The position numbers and the translations under genes are program-made. From Leptasterias polaris (taxonomy: Eukaryota; Echinodermata; Asteroidea; Forcipulatida; Asteriidae): DNA of 64,000 nt. Location: the NCBI GenBank assembly GCA_037783415.1, contig JAZGTN010000023.1:403501-467500 (forward strand), written 5' to 3'. The notes beneath the pieces are model-generated. The model worked only from the letters and a program-made list of their open reading frames with translations, had not been told where the DNA came from and did no database searches. This document shows, one piece after another, positions 1 to 11,263 of this stretch; position 1 is the stretch's first letter; every line of letters begins with the position of its first letter.

Positions 1-1305
1 TGCATTAAACATTCTGCTTTCTGGATATAAAGGTGTTCTACCTGAGGTACTGGCGTTATTAATGCTGCTTTCATCAAGGTTTGATGCTCTTGAAGTTTTC
101 AAACTGTCATCTTCTTTGATGAGCGAAATGCATTCACTTCTTGGATGTTGTACAAGAGATGCTGCAGTAGGTATTGCTTGATTTATGGCTTTATTACTCA
201 ATCTACCCACATCTCTAGCTTCAAGTGAAACATTGTTCCCACCTTTCAGTAGGTATTGATCAATTCTTTCTTTCAGTTTCACATTGGGAAGGGGTTTACT
301 GTTCTGGGTAAAAGGTATCCCGGTAAATGGATCATTAGGAGAGCGCCCCCACAGTGCCTCAGCTTCGCTGTGTTTAGTCAAGGTTTCACTATTAATGGTG
401 TGACCAGATGGTAATAAAACTGGAAGTATTAGCATATCAATTGTAATGGGGTCAATGAACTCCTCAGGGCAATCTTGTTCATCAACAGAATTTTGGATTT
501 TCTTAGCATCATGTCCAAAGTTTCCCTTGGATTTACATGTAGCTTCAGCTTTTTTTGTAACATGTTGAGGTTTCACCTTATTTTTCAGTGGATTTTGACA
601 ATTTGCCACTTGCAAAACCCAATGAATGGTTTGCTTGGAGCAGTTTCTGGAAGGCTGTCCCAAAACCTGAACACTTTTTATAGCCACAGATCCGCTGATG
701 ACACGATTGATGCGCAGTGTCAAATGACTCACATTATTCAAAGCACCAAAGTGAGAATTGCGTAGCATCCTTTTGACTTCACCTGGTCTTGAAGAAGAAG
801 ATTCATCAGAATGCAGATTGCTTGTAATCTGAGGATACATTGCTTGGTAACCGTGATTTACAAAACAGAAACATGTTGTGTTTTTGTCTGTGGAGAAAGC
901 TCTCCCAACACTGGCAAACACAGCATCATTCTTTTCTGACTGCATACCTCTGTGGTTTCTTAAATGTGGCTTTTCATGACAATCCGCAAGTTCTTGAGAA
1001 GGAGTCGTATGAGTATTTCCTCTTTGGTTGATCATAGGTACAGAGGCTGTAAACACATCTACTCCTCCTGACATTTGACTGCCTACTTTGGGATCAATAA
1101 TAATCTTCTGAACCCATATGTTGAATCGAAACATGAGGTTAACATCCACAGGAGGTTTGATGAAGCTCTCTGCAACAAAACCTTTGGGCTGGCCCCACAT
1201 TGTCTTGGCCTTCCCAAGTAAATTGTCTACTTCATATCCATCTGCACTCACAGAGCTTGTTGTGACCATCGTGCCAAATTCATGACTGCAGAAGTTTATG
1301 GCCAT
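1..1305 (-). CDS. UBOX5: UBOX5/RNF37, U-box E3 ubiquitin ligase, 5' part (435 codons, runs off left edge)
   Basis: Reading leftwards from the ATG at 1303-1305, the frame stays open for 435 codons to base 1 with no stop, so the gene continues outside the window. The N-terminus (MAINFC, then SADGYEVDNLL) matches the start of the RNF37 family. From about residue 280 there is a U-box: PEEFIDPIT, then LLPSGHTI, then WGRSPNDPFTG and PLPNVKLKERIDQYLL. A U-box is a RING-like fold without zinc that recruits E2 enzymes; RNF37 is a mainly nuclear E3 ligase. Human RNF37 has its U-box at about the same distance from the start and a further zinc-finger-like segment at the C-terminus, which is not in the window. 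The whole visible part is a single exon. It is transcribed away from CFAP206. Confidence 0.9.
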   Translation of the reverse strand, partial: MAINFCSHEFGTMVTTSSVSADGYEVDNLLGKAKTMWGQPKGFVAESFIKPPVDVNLMFRFNIWVQKIIIDPKVGSQMSGGVDVFTASVPMINQRGNTHTTPSQELADCHEKPHLRNHRGMQSEKNDAVFASVGRAFSTDKNTTCFCFVNHGYQAMYPQITSNLHSDESSSSRPGEVKRMLRNSHFGALNNVSHLTLRINRVISGSVAIKSVQVLGQPSRNCSKQTIHWVLQVANCQNPLKNKVKPQHVTKKAEATCKSKGNFGHDAKKIQNSVDEQDCPEEFIDPITIDMLILPVLLPSGHTINSETLTKHSEAEALWGRSPNDPFTGIPFTQNSKPLPNVKLKERIDQYLLKGGNNVSLEARDVGRLSNKAINQAIPTAASLVQHPRSECISLIKEDDSLKTSRASNLDESSINNASTSGRTPLYPESRMFNA

Positions 1306-1897
1306 GTTCACTCGGAAGTTTGTAGAATTATTTATAGCTGGCTTTCATCATTTTCGTTTTTTCTTTTTTCTTCTTTTCAGTTTACCCTCGTCTCCTCGTC
1401 TGTGTGTATGCTAGCTGTTTAACAGTTTAGTGTTAGATAAGAAAGAAGAGATTTTAATTATTAATTTTATTGCATATACATGTATCTTTAAAATTATAAG
1501 GCAGTATTCACTACAGCAGGTACTCCTACTGAACTATAAACCTCGTAGTTCTAGGAGTATCTGAGTATACAGCATCCGTCCAGGGACCTAGCCCTAGTAG
1601 AGTGGTAGGTAGCTCTAAGGACAAGGTCAGGACGTCAGTGTCTGCGGAGTCCAATACAACCTGAGCAACAGGGATCCGGCTATTTTTGCCCACGCCTATA
1701 AGTTTGAATTCAAACTGAGACTGAATGCAAAAATAGTCGGGTCCCATAATTGTCATTGCATTGGTTGCACTTTTTGAGCTTCATAATGCAATGACATCAT
1801 GGTTCTGGTTGAACACAAATGTGTGTGGACTGTGGCATTCTATTACTGATCTGACTCATGAAGTAATACTTAGTTATAGGGCCTAGGGGGCCTCGTA
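1306..1897. other. UBOX5 upstream region
   Basis: This is probably the 5' UTR or promoter of UBOX5. There is a pyrimidine tract near 1350-1380. The only open frame (1526-1756, minus, 76 codons) has no recognisable family. Nothing else is supported. Confidence 0.4.
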
Positions 1898-2930
1898 CAG
1901 TCATTTGACCAGTTCGGGATCATTGACCAGTTCGGCATCACTTCAACTTTGCAATAACCAAATAATTACATTACTTCTCACATTACCAATTTCTGTTGAT
2001 ACATGTGAAGAATAACATCCATTAAACCAAAAAACCCAAAATAAGGTGCCAAACATCATCGACAAATAAATTATGGCAATTTTCCTGAAGTTTGTCTGCG
2101 AAATTGATCATTATTTTGTTTTAAAATGTTGGTTGAAAAACGCTGTTAAAACCTCTCACCATCAGAATTGGAACGCCAGGGCAAAAAACATTTATGTAAA
2201 ATGCTATTAGAATGTGTAAAAAATATTTCCTGTAAATACTGAGCAGTCGTCTTGTTTTTTTGAGAAGACAAAATTACCCAAATCGTCTTTGGGGGGGCAT
2301 CGTACCCTTGACCAGTTCGGGATCACTCAACATAGATTGCGTCGAATGGTGCCGCACTAACTTACTAAGTGAGGTAAAATCATACTGCTGCAGTAGAAAT
2401 GTTATCTATTGCTTTTGAGATACATTACTTCAACAAATTCTTGTAGATTTTTGATTTTTTTTGAGAAAATGAAACTTGGAGGGGTCAATAATGCTTTTAG
2501 ATGCACTTCACTTTTACATTCTCCTTTGCTGTTGTTTTGTGTTTTTGTCGCTGGGTTTTTGCGCTGCTGTTGAAGACACTTGCAATGTTGCATGACATTC
2601 ACTTATGAAAGGTAGTCCAAGTCCATGCCAACACACTTCTGAAGTTTTGTGTCCTTGAGAGACAGTTTTATGAATGGGAGTATGGGTTTGCAATAAAGGG
2701 CACGCTACTGATTCAGAATAGATTCAACTGATCCTGAACTGGTCAAACAGGTGATGAAACTTTTCTCAAAGCCTCTTCAAAAGTACTAATCTTTTTTTGT
2801 CAGTGACTACTTGGTGAGTTTTATTACATGTTTAGGTAAACTGATCAACTTTTTTGTTTAAGATTTCCAAGAGATTGCAGCAAAAAACAACATGAATTCA
2901 AAAAGTGATCCAGAACTGGTCAAACGACTG
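1898..2930. mobile_element. Non-autonomous Tc1/mariner-like DNA transposon, about 1.03 kb
   Basis: The ends are inverted repeats of about 26 bp with two mismatches: CAGTCATTTGACCAGTTC on the left and CAGTCGTTTGACCAGTTC on the reverse strand at the right. Each end is directly flanked by TA (1896-1897 and 2931-2932). CAGT ends plus a TA target duplication are the signature of Tc1/mariner elements. The core of the terminal motif recurs inside, in direct orientation near 1922 and 2308 and inverted near 2730, like extra transposase-binding sites. No transposase reading frame is visible, so the copy is non-autonomous. The superfamily is inferred from ends and target site only. Confidence 0.75.
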
Positions 2931-2932
2931 TA

Positions 2933-4042
2933 GTAGTACTAGTAATACCATGTGTATACTATTACTATTAGTATTACTATTTACTTGCAAAGACAATTTG
3001 TAATACTTTTTAAGAATATTTGTTTAAAATGAATCATGAGAATGAATACAGAAAACATATAAATATTAATTCTTACATTAGGATGTAGTGGTTTCATATA
3101 GATCTTCGTCATTTCGTACTACTTTAATTAAGATTTGTCCGAGCTGTTAACTTGCTAAATGCTAGACTCCATATTTTGATTATACCGCCCTCTCCAGTTC
3201 AATGTTAGAGACTCAACCAATCAAATCACTTGTTTGATGTTTCCATGGGGTTAATGTCAGAACGTTTCACTTGTCATTGCTGCGATGTTTAGAGCATGTT
3301 TTGTAATTTTTTGCAGTGGTTAATGACTAAATTCCATCCGTTCATCTGACAAGGTTTGATAATATATATATTTAAGTTTGAATTGATACTTTTTATAATA
3401 AGGATATTTGTCAATTATATCATTAAAGTTAACATAACGTATAGTATAGTGTGGGCTAGTTCGTTGTTTCTGTTCTGTTGTGGTCCAGTTAACGGACAAC
3501 AGTTAACGATGAGGCCTAGCCTTACACACTATACAGTAATTGACTACAACTTATAAACAGTACACTAACACTTACAAGTTACACTTAAACAGTAACGATA
3601 ATACATACAGGTGTTATATACAGCCCAGTACAGTTTTAGGCAACTATATTTATAGAATAAAATGAATCATTCAAATTTTAAAAGATATTCAACAGCATGA
3701 ACAATTTGAATTATTAAATTTTCAATTGAGAATGAGATTTTATAATTTTCTAGTTTAACTTTAACATTGATTGAGATTTGAAAAAGTGGTGATCGGATTC
3801 GACGCCTTCTCCAATTGCAATATTTACTAAGTAGTAAGTTACGTATTAATTATTTTTATTCAGTTCAGGCAAAAGTGATCGAGAGAAAATGCCCACCACT
3901 ACTTTTTAGGAATCAGGATAGTTTGTGGACCCGTTGTTAAAACTTAATTAAATTTGCAAACTTATCTTGTGGGATTGCTCTGGCATCAACATCATCATTC
4001 AGGTTTTTGATTTGCAAATATATATATTTGTTCTCTCAACAG
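2933..4042. other. CFAP206 upstream region with probable 5' UTR intron
   Basis: AT-rich sequence with no supported coding frame. An acceptor (polypyrimidine then CAG) at 4040-4042 immediately precedes the exon carrying the CFAP206 start codon, so at least one non-coding first exon probably lies in this stretch. It was not located. Confidence 0.4.
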
Positions 4043-4068
4043 GTTTTAGATGCACAAAGTCAACCACG

Positions 4069-7000
4069 ATGTCTCGGGCTCAGGCGGAAAGTGTGATTAA
4101 AAACATTATCAGAGAAATAGCCCAGGAATGTGCCAGCAAAGGTCAAGCAGTCTCCGAGACACTGGTAGCCTTCATGGTGAAAGCTGTTGTATTGGATCCT
4201 GCAAATGAGTTCAATGTTGATAGGACACTTACTAAAGATGACGTCCAAAAGCTAATAAAGGTACGGTCAAGATCATTTATTACTAGGAAACGAACAAATC
4301 AGAATAGTGATGGTTCAGAGAAGTATTCAAGTTGGGGGTAGGGGGAAAAGCTGGACCATCTTTGAAAAAGATATACAAGGGTTTTGGAACATTACATCAT
4401 CCCCAGTGCTTTTCAGTTCCTTAAGCAATTTCTCAATGAAGTGCTTTTTATGTTTTTTATGAGATTGTAACCAATGTTTTTAAATATACTCCATTTACTT
4501 TACAAATTAGCAATTTTCTTATTTTCCATAAAGCTGTAAAGTATCAACAAGTCAGTTAAAGCTTGTGCCTTAATTGGAACACATTGTTTCTTTCAACAGA
4601 TCTGTGTGGATCATTTGTTGGACACAAGATCACCAGCTCTGGACACTGTCAAAATGCAGGTGTATTTTGATATGAACTACACCAGCAGAGGTAAGTAGAA
4701 GCTAGGACTTTGTACAGGCCATGAAATTACTTTTGTGTTTTTAATAGTATTTTTCCAATAATCGTAAACTTATTTTAACAACATACTGTATTCAAAATAC
4801 ATTTCATGTTTATATTTAACCTCCACTGTAGCTGACTTCTTGGATGAACACAGACGTGTTTTGGAGCAACGTCTTACACCAGTCATTCGTGAGATAACAG
4901 ATAGCCGAGCCCGCACCAGGGAGGAACTTGAAAGTCTGTACAGGAAAATTGTGTCCGCTGTGCTGCTTCGTTCAGGTCTTGGCTCACCCACAGATATTGC
5001 TGTTGTTCGGGAGGCGACAGGTACTTTTTACACCTATATGTAGCATAATCCCCATCTGATGTACACAGTCTCCCAGTTCTAGGGAATTTAATGTGTTAAT
5101 ACAAATTGGAAAATCATACTGAATTTTCTGTGAACATTTGTTTTGTTGAACACTTTTACTTTTTTTCTAAACAAATGTAGAGGTACCTTTTAACTTTTAA
5201 CAGTTTTGATTCAATTTGAGTTGGAACACATTTTCTTTGTTGTTTCTTTGTAGCCGCCCTACAGAGTGTGTTTCCACAGACAGAGCTTGGTACCTTTATG
5301 TCTCTAGTCAAGCGTGACAAAGAGAGACAACTTGTTGAATTGACACAGATCGTCACTGGTATCCGACTCTTTAATAAAGAATGTGGGAAAGGAGGCGAGG
5401 GCATCGATGATTGTGAGTTGCTTACCGTCTTTATGTATCATGTTCTTGCATTCAAATAATTTCATTTCAGAACAAAAGTTTTAAAGAGCTTTCATTTCCA
5501 TAGAGCTTACTGTATCTTTTGACTTTTCTTCCATTGTGAATCTTAAAGCTCAGTGTAATGGAAAGATACCTCCGTCAAGAAAAACTGCTTGATGAATTCA
5601 TGACTTATTTTGTTTGATTTCAGTGCCTGCCATTTTGAATGAGGCAGTTCCAGCCACTACTCAGAATGTAGATACAGCCATTCAGAGATCTTGTGATGTT
5701 GCCTTCAAGTATACAGGTAAAAGTGATCCCTTAACCATCTTTGTATTAAAGTATTTCAGTAACTGCTAATCAAGTAGTAGTTAGCAATCGGTTCGCAGTC
5801 TATCTTAAATTCAGAGGTAATCAAAGAAGTTTTCTGAAGGAGACTTAAGGAGACTTATCTTCTTTACCCATAGAGTCTAGCCTGTTATGTTTTTATATAG
5901 TAAAATAAATATTAGTTACTTTTCAGGTTGTTTTTTGATAATGACTACGAGTTTATTTTCCCTTTATTTTCACTTGTTCCATTTCCAGCTTTGATTGAGA
6001 GGATTATGGCAGGGGAGGTAACAGAAGGACCATCTGTCAAAGCACTGAAAGAGTCCCTGATAAACATTCGACAACATGAGTCATTTCTTAGGATCATCCT
6101 TGTAAGTTTCATTCAAAACTCTTATGGGACATTCAAATAATAAATTGTGTCAGCTGCCTTGAAAAGTGTTCCACCTGCAACATCTGATGTCTCAGGATGT
6201 GCCACTCTGAAAGCTCTTGAAAGTCTTGCTCAAGGAAAACTGGAAACCACTTCTGGTAGTCTGGATCCAGGAACCTCCTTGGGCCAAATGGTTTCAGCAG
6301 ACGTTGCATTGCAAGGTCTTTTAAGAATCTTACTTTCATTTTGACTCTTTTAGAATGATGTGATAAGCTGTGCTCAACAGGTTGAGATGTTAGAAGCTCA
6401 ACTTGGATCCAGACTTGAACAGCTACAGGCTACTGTACAATCTAAAACTGCCGTCCCTACAGCACAAGTTTATGTAAGTATCATAGTCTCAGAATACAAT
6501 AGTGCACATTATTACATATCCCTATCCCATCAACAGCAGCTGATCATTGACCAGTGTTTGGGAATTAGTCAATGGGTATTATCTGCCTTATAATTGCTCT
6601 GTAATGAGAAGCGTTGGAATATAAACATATTTTGTTTTGTGATGATTAAACATTGTAAAGTCTTTATTTCATGTTAATATTTTTAGCCTCAGTTCATCAA
6701 CCTGGCTCATATCTGGAGTGGCTTTCAAGATGAGATGGTGCTACTGAGTGTACTTAGTAACATTCTAGCCAGCTTGGACCCTTTCACTAAGGTATGTTGT
6801 TATAATGAGCACGTGTCAAACAAGTGTCAAAATGGTTCATGTACTTATACAAGCCACTTAAAGTTGATGCCGATTTGAAAACAACTCATTTCAAAAAACA
6901 TTCCAAAGGCTTTGTAGAGTTTTATACCAGCAATAAAGTGCATCAACTCCACTCACAGAAACTCTACCCCCAAAAAACAATGTTCATTATTTCGAAGGCC

Positions 7001-9586
7001 ATGCAATCGACTAGTACCTAAAATATTGTTTTTAAAGTATTAATTAGTATTACTATTTATCCTGATTTTATTTGTGTTGATGATTTCTCCTTAGGGACAT
7101 AAGGATGTGTTTACAGCCGAGATGATGGCTCCATTCTTAGAAGGATTACATGTCAGATCAGATGAAGAGAGAATCGGAGAGGTTGGAGGAACAAGAAGCA
7201 ATATTGATATCTTTAGTTTACAGAAATCAAAGAGTTAGGACTCATAACAATAGTTCCATATGAACAACCAAACAGTTAATGATCATAAGTATTGTTGAAG
7301 ATTTCCTCGTTGTAAGAACACTACTGGTACAAAGATAAGATTTATGTCTAGCTGGAATTAACTGGTGGTTACTGAATATCGTCTTGAGACAAAAAACATT
7401 CTTATACTTTTAATGTCAGAATGGAATGTGCAAGTTATAGAAACAGTTCTCCATCTATAAAAACAACCAGATCCATGTTTCATTTCATTCACCAGCAAAC
7501 ATTTAAAAAAACATTTTAAAAAAAATTGTTGCAAATCAAAGGATCTACAAGAACAAACAATACAATAGTTTAGAGAAGAATACAAAAAACGTTTTAAAAA
7601 AACGCATCTCTATTGAATTCCTTTCCATCAGACTACAGGTGATGAACATCGTGTAAAGCCTTCAGATTTTAAGCGAGTGGAGTGGTTATTCCCAGAAACT
7701 ACAAAGAACTTTGAGAGACTTCCCCTTCAATATCGGGTAAGTCACACCGTTGCTCTATTAGCTCAGTAAGTCTTAAGATTGACATTGTACTTCAAGACAT
7801 TTTCAAAGAATCCTTGAGCCCTAATCTATAAAAAGTTAAACTCAGGTTGATATTATACTGCTTTCTTATGGTAAACCAATCCATATATGCTTGATATTTA
7901 GGGTTACTGTGGCTGGGCATTGGTTCGTTTTGATCGTCTGTTGTTACCTGGTAATCCAGATATTGGAGTACTACGTTATAATGATCGCTACTATGTCTTC
8001 TCATCAAAGGAAGCTGCTTATGAGTTTGCAAGTGATCCTAACGGGTGAGTCTCTCATCAGGATTCAAAGACTCTAAACACTCACCTTTCTATAAAGCCCT
8101 CATAGATCCCCTGCTGAGAACTGCTAAAGCTTGATTGATTAAGTCCTGCCAAATCAGACCAATTATGCTTCTTGTAGATAAGAGGGTATAGAGTCAAATG
8201 CATTTAGCTTTGCTGTGAAGTACTCAATCCATTAAAACCAGGCATAACAAGGGTATGGATGATTATTAGCTTGGCTAATTGGAAATGAAAATAGTGAGTG
8301 TACTTTGATAGCTACTGAAGTTGTTTATCTGCTTATTTTCAGGTATATCCAGCATGTAGCAGAGTGTGCTAAGATATCTCCTGAACTGATCCAATTGCTG
8401 GAACTACATGCTCAGTTTGCTACCATTACACCCTACACTCAGGTCAGTTCAATTTAAAGACAGTTAACTCTGTATTTTACAAAGCTTGGGTGGAAATGAG
8501 CTTTTTATAGTGCCTAACAAAGCTCAAACGAAAAAGAGCTTTTCAGTGCCCAACAGGTGGGGTTTGGAAGGCAAATATCTCTATATTAATATGTCCCCCT
8601 CTAGAAAAAGCTGAACCTTGAGAAAATGAAATCTTTCATTATTTTTGTGTGTTCAATTTTGATATTGTTAAGAAGTTGAGACAGCCTCGCCTACACAGGT
8701 GTAAAAAGCACTTTGACTAAGAATCCCAAGAAATGCTTGTCATCACTTCATGTACTAATCGTCTGTAACAACTGTCTAAAAGATAGTTGTATACTTGTGT
8801 TTTCCATAAAGTGACCTCCTTGACCTTTCACCTCTGTACAGGGCAAGGATCAAGGTCAGATGATAGAGAAACCAATCACTAAATGTGATATGGGAATGCA
8901 GACTGAAGTGCACCCTATTGAGTCTAACATCGTTAAGTCATATGAGTGGAATGAATGGGAGCTTAGAAGAAAAGCCATCAAACTGGTAAGTCAATTACTT
9001 GCAGTCTAAATTTGGGAAAGATTGAAAACCCAGTGTAAATTCATATTTCAAAATTTTTATGAAATCCAGGTTACAAAATTGTTGACAAAAGTATTAAAGC
9101 TATTGTGTCTTATTATATTTAATATTTAGTATGAGGTTAAACTAATAAAATGCTCACACAAAAAGCAGTGGAGGAATATTATTCAATGTCCACTCCCAAC
9201 ATTGCTAATCAAATTCAATGTACCTCTTTTTCCTTCAGACCAACCTGCGTAATAAGGTGACCCACTCCATGCAGACTAACTTGAGTAATCTCAGACGAGA
9301 CAATGTCACTCAAGTCTACCTGCCCAAGTAAGTAGCTAAAACCCAAAGTGAAAGAATTATGAAAGTTGTTACAGATTTTTTTCTTTTTTCTTTTAAGATT
9401 TGTATTTTATAATCTAATCATGTTTTTGTCTCTTTCTTTAGGGATACTGCAAGTCAAACTAAGACAGATAGTTTCAGCAACTTTCCTAAGCCCCAGACAT
9501 TCCTGGCTGGACTGAGGGGTGGTCAGACTAAAACCACAGTGATGACCAAAGTAGATCTTACACTGGATGTAGACCAAACATATTGA
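4069..9586 (+). CDS. CFAP206: CFAP206, axonemal radial-spoke docking protein (624 aa, 15 coding exons)
   Basis: Coding exons: 4069-4260, 4600-4690, 4832-5020, 5254-5412, 5624-5716, 5989-6101, 6354-6473, 6687-6791, 7095-7181, 7632-7736, 7902-8044, 8343-8442, 8842-8985, 9239-9327, 9442-9586. Phases agree at every junction and give 624 residues plus TGA, against about 622 in human CFAP206. Recognisable stretches are the N-terminal MSRAQAESVIKNIIREIAQ and the C-terminal FDRLLLPGNPDIGVLRY. In Tetrahymena the FAP206 family docks radial spoke RS2 and dynein c on the axonemal doublet. It is cytosolic/axonemal with no membrane segment. All donors are standard except exon 9, whose end at 7181 is followed by GTTGGA; that boundary is least certain. 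The start sits just inside an exon with an acceptor at 4042, so a 5' UTR intron is likely. Confidence 0.93.
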
Positions 9587-11263
9587 AAAGAAAGTTGCAG
9601 TTTATTCCCAAAAAGTATAACAAGTCTGAATTATTTGAGACCAACAGTTGTAAGCCCAGTACACTTTCAGACTCTTGACCAAACTAATTCCTCTTGTCAA
9701 CGAGTTTGGTTGTTGACAGTTTTGCCCAATTTATAATATTTTGCCCGAGTTCACTCAATTTGATTATGACCACAGGCTAGAACTAGAATGCTAATCTGTA
9801 ACGCTGGTTACTTTTGTGCACTGAAATATACCTTGATGAGCATGAATTGACAAGAAACTCTCTATTACTGAAGTGGTCTTATCCCTGTACGGCCGAATGT
9901 TAGCAAAACATTCAATCGTGTTAAAAAATGTTGTGACCAAATTCAACATTTTCTGTAAAGATTCATGAACGGAAATACCTTCCATGATTGGTTGCCAACG
10001 TGTTTTTGATTTGCAGTTATGGCTTTCCATACTTTTCCAACCTGGGTTGGCAAAAACTCGGGCTGTGACGTTGCAAAAGAAAGGTCTATTTGTTTGAAAG
10101 AGAGCAACTTTTGGTTAATAATAAGTCTAGATTACAGAAATGGTTTAAGGGTGTTTTCAGTGACATATATTTTACATTGTAAAAACCAATTGACTGTATA
10201 TATATTTCCTAAAGTATTCCAAAAGTGTTGGCAACTGCACACACACAACAAAAGGAAATGTTGGTAAAATGCCCTTGTCATACTAACAAATATTATACAA
10301 ATATTGGATTCATGTAAGTGAATTGTCACAGAACATAATCACGATGTGTAATCTGGACTGTTCCCTTTCACAAGGTGAAGCCGAGTGGAATGTGAAAGCC
10401 AGATTTTACCGAGTGATTATATTCTATAACAATGATTGAACAACATGCATTCAATATTTGTTTTATTTGTCACACATAGATCCTTGTCATTTGAATTATT
10501 TTCACAATTAAAACACAAAATAGAAACTCCTCTACCCCACACTCTGAAAATTTGATTTAAAAACCTAAACAACATGGAGAACTCCATCTAGTTGGACACC
10601 AACCTTGTCCGCAAGCCTCGTTTGGAAAAATTTGAAGGGAAAGAATATTTTGGAAACAATGATGTGAAGGACTAAATTAAATTTTGGAGCGTCGCGGTAA
10701 ATACATGGCAAAATAAAGGATGACACGTGTTCCACCAATCAGTAACAAGAACAAAATGTTTGTATTCTTTCATTATTTTTAGAAAAAATTAAAACCAGTT
10801 TGATTTCAATGAACATTATTTGACAAGTCAACAGTTAGTTTTTTAGATGTTCTTATTAATTATCCCTTATGAATTTGAATGCAATTGAAGTTGTTCTCAA
10901 AACCCATCAGATGCAGAAAGTGCTTTATACAACCTTAATCCGATTTCACAAAGAGCTAAAATGTTTATCAATCTTAATTGCTAAGCAAAGAGTGATGTCA
11001 CAATACAAGTCACTAAGGCAATATTGCCAACTCATCTTAAGATGAATCTTAGTGCTTTGTGAAATCTAGTCCTCCCTATAGCCATCAGTCCCTCCAGGAT
11101 CTTGTGGCGCTTAACACTTTGAGTGGCCTCTGTTGCTCCTAATATTGGCCTTTGGGCCCCTTTAAAAGTTTCCAAGAGCTTAAGAATTTCCAGTGGAAAT
11201 GCCGCTTGCAAAATGAAAATGCCTTGCCCTCTCAAAGATAAAATTCCAGGCGCCGCCTTCTCA
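9587..11263. other. Convergent intergenic region between CFAP206 and RNPC3 3' ends
   Basis: Contains the 3' UTRs of CFAP206 (from the left) and RNPC3 (from the right). Short open frames on both strands have no recognisable similarity. No copy of the U12-type 5' splice motif TATCCTT was found on the RNPC3 strand here. Confidence 0.4.

Noticed and set aside
1526..1756. 76-codon minus-strand ORF upstream of UBOX5
   Set aside because: Composition is protein-like but no family, no splice partner and no other support.
6147..6344. Open frames on both strands inside a CFAP206 intron
   Set aside because: The neighbouring exons join in phase without it, and neither frame resembles the family.
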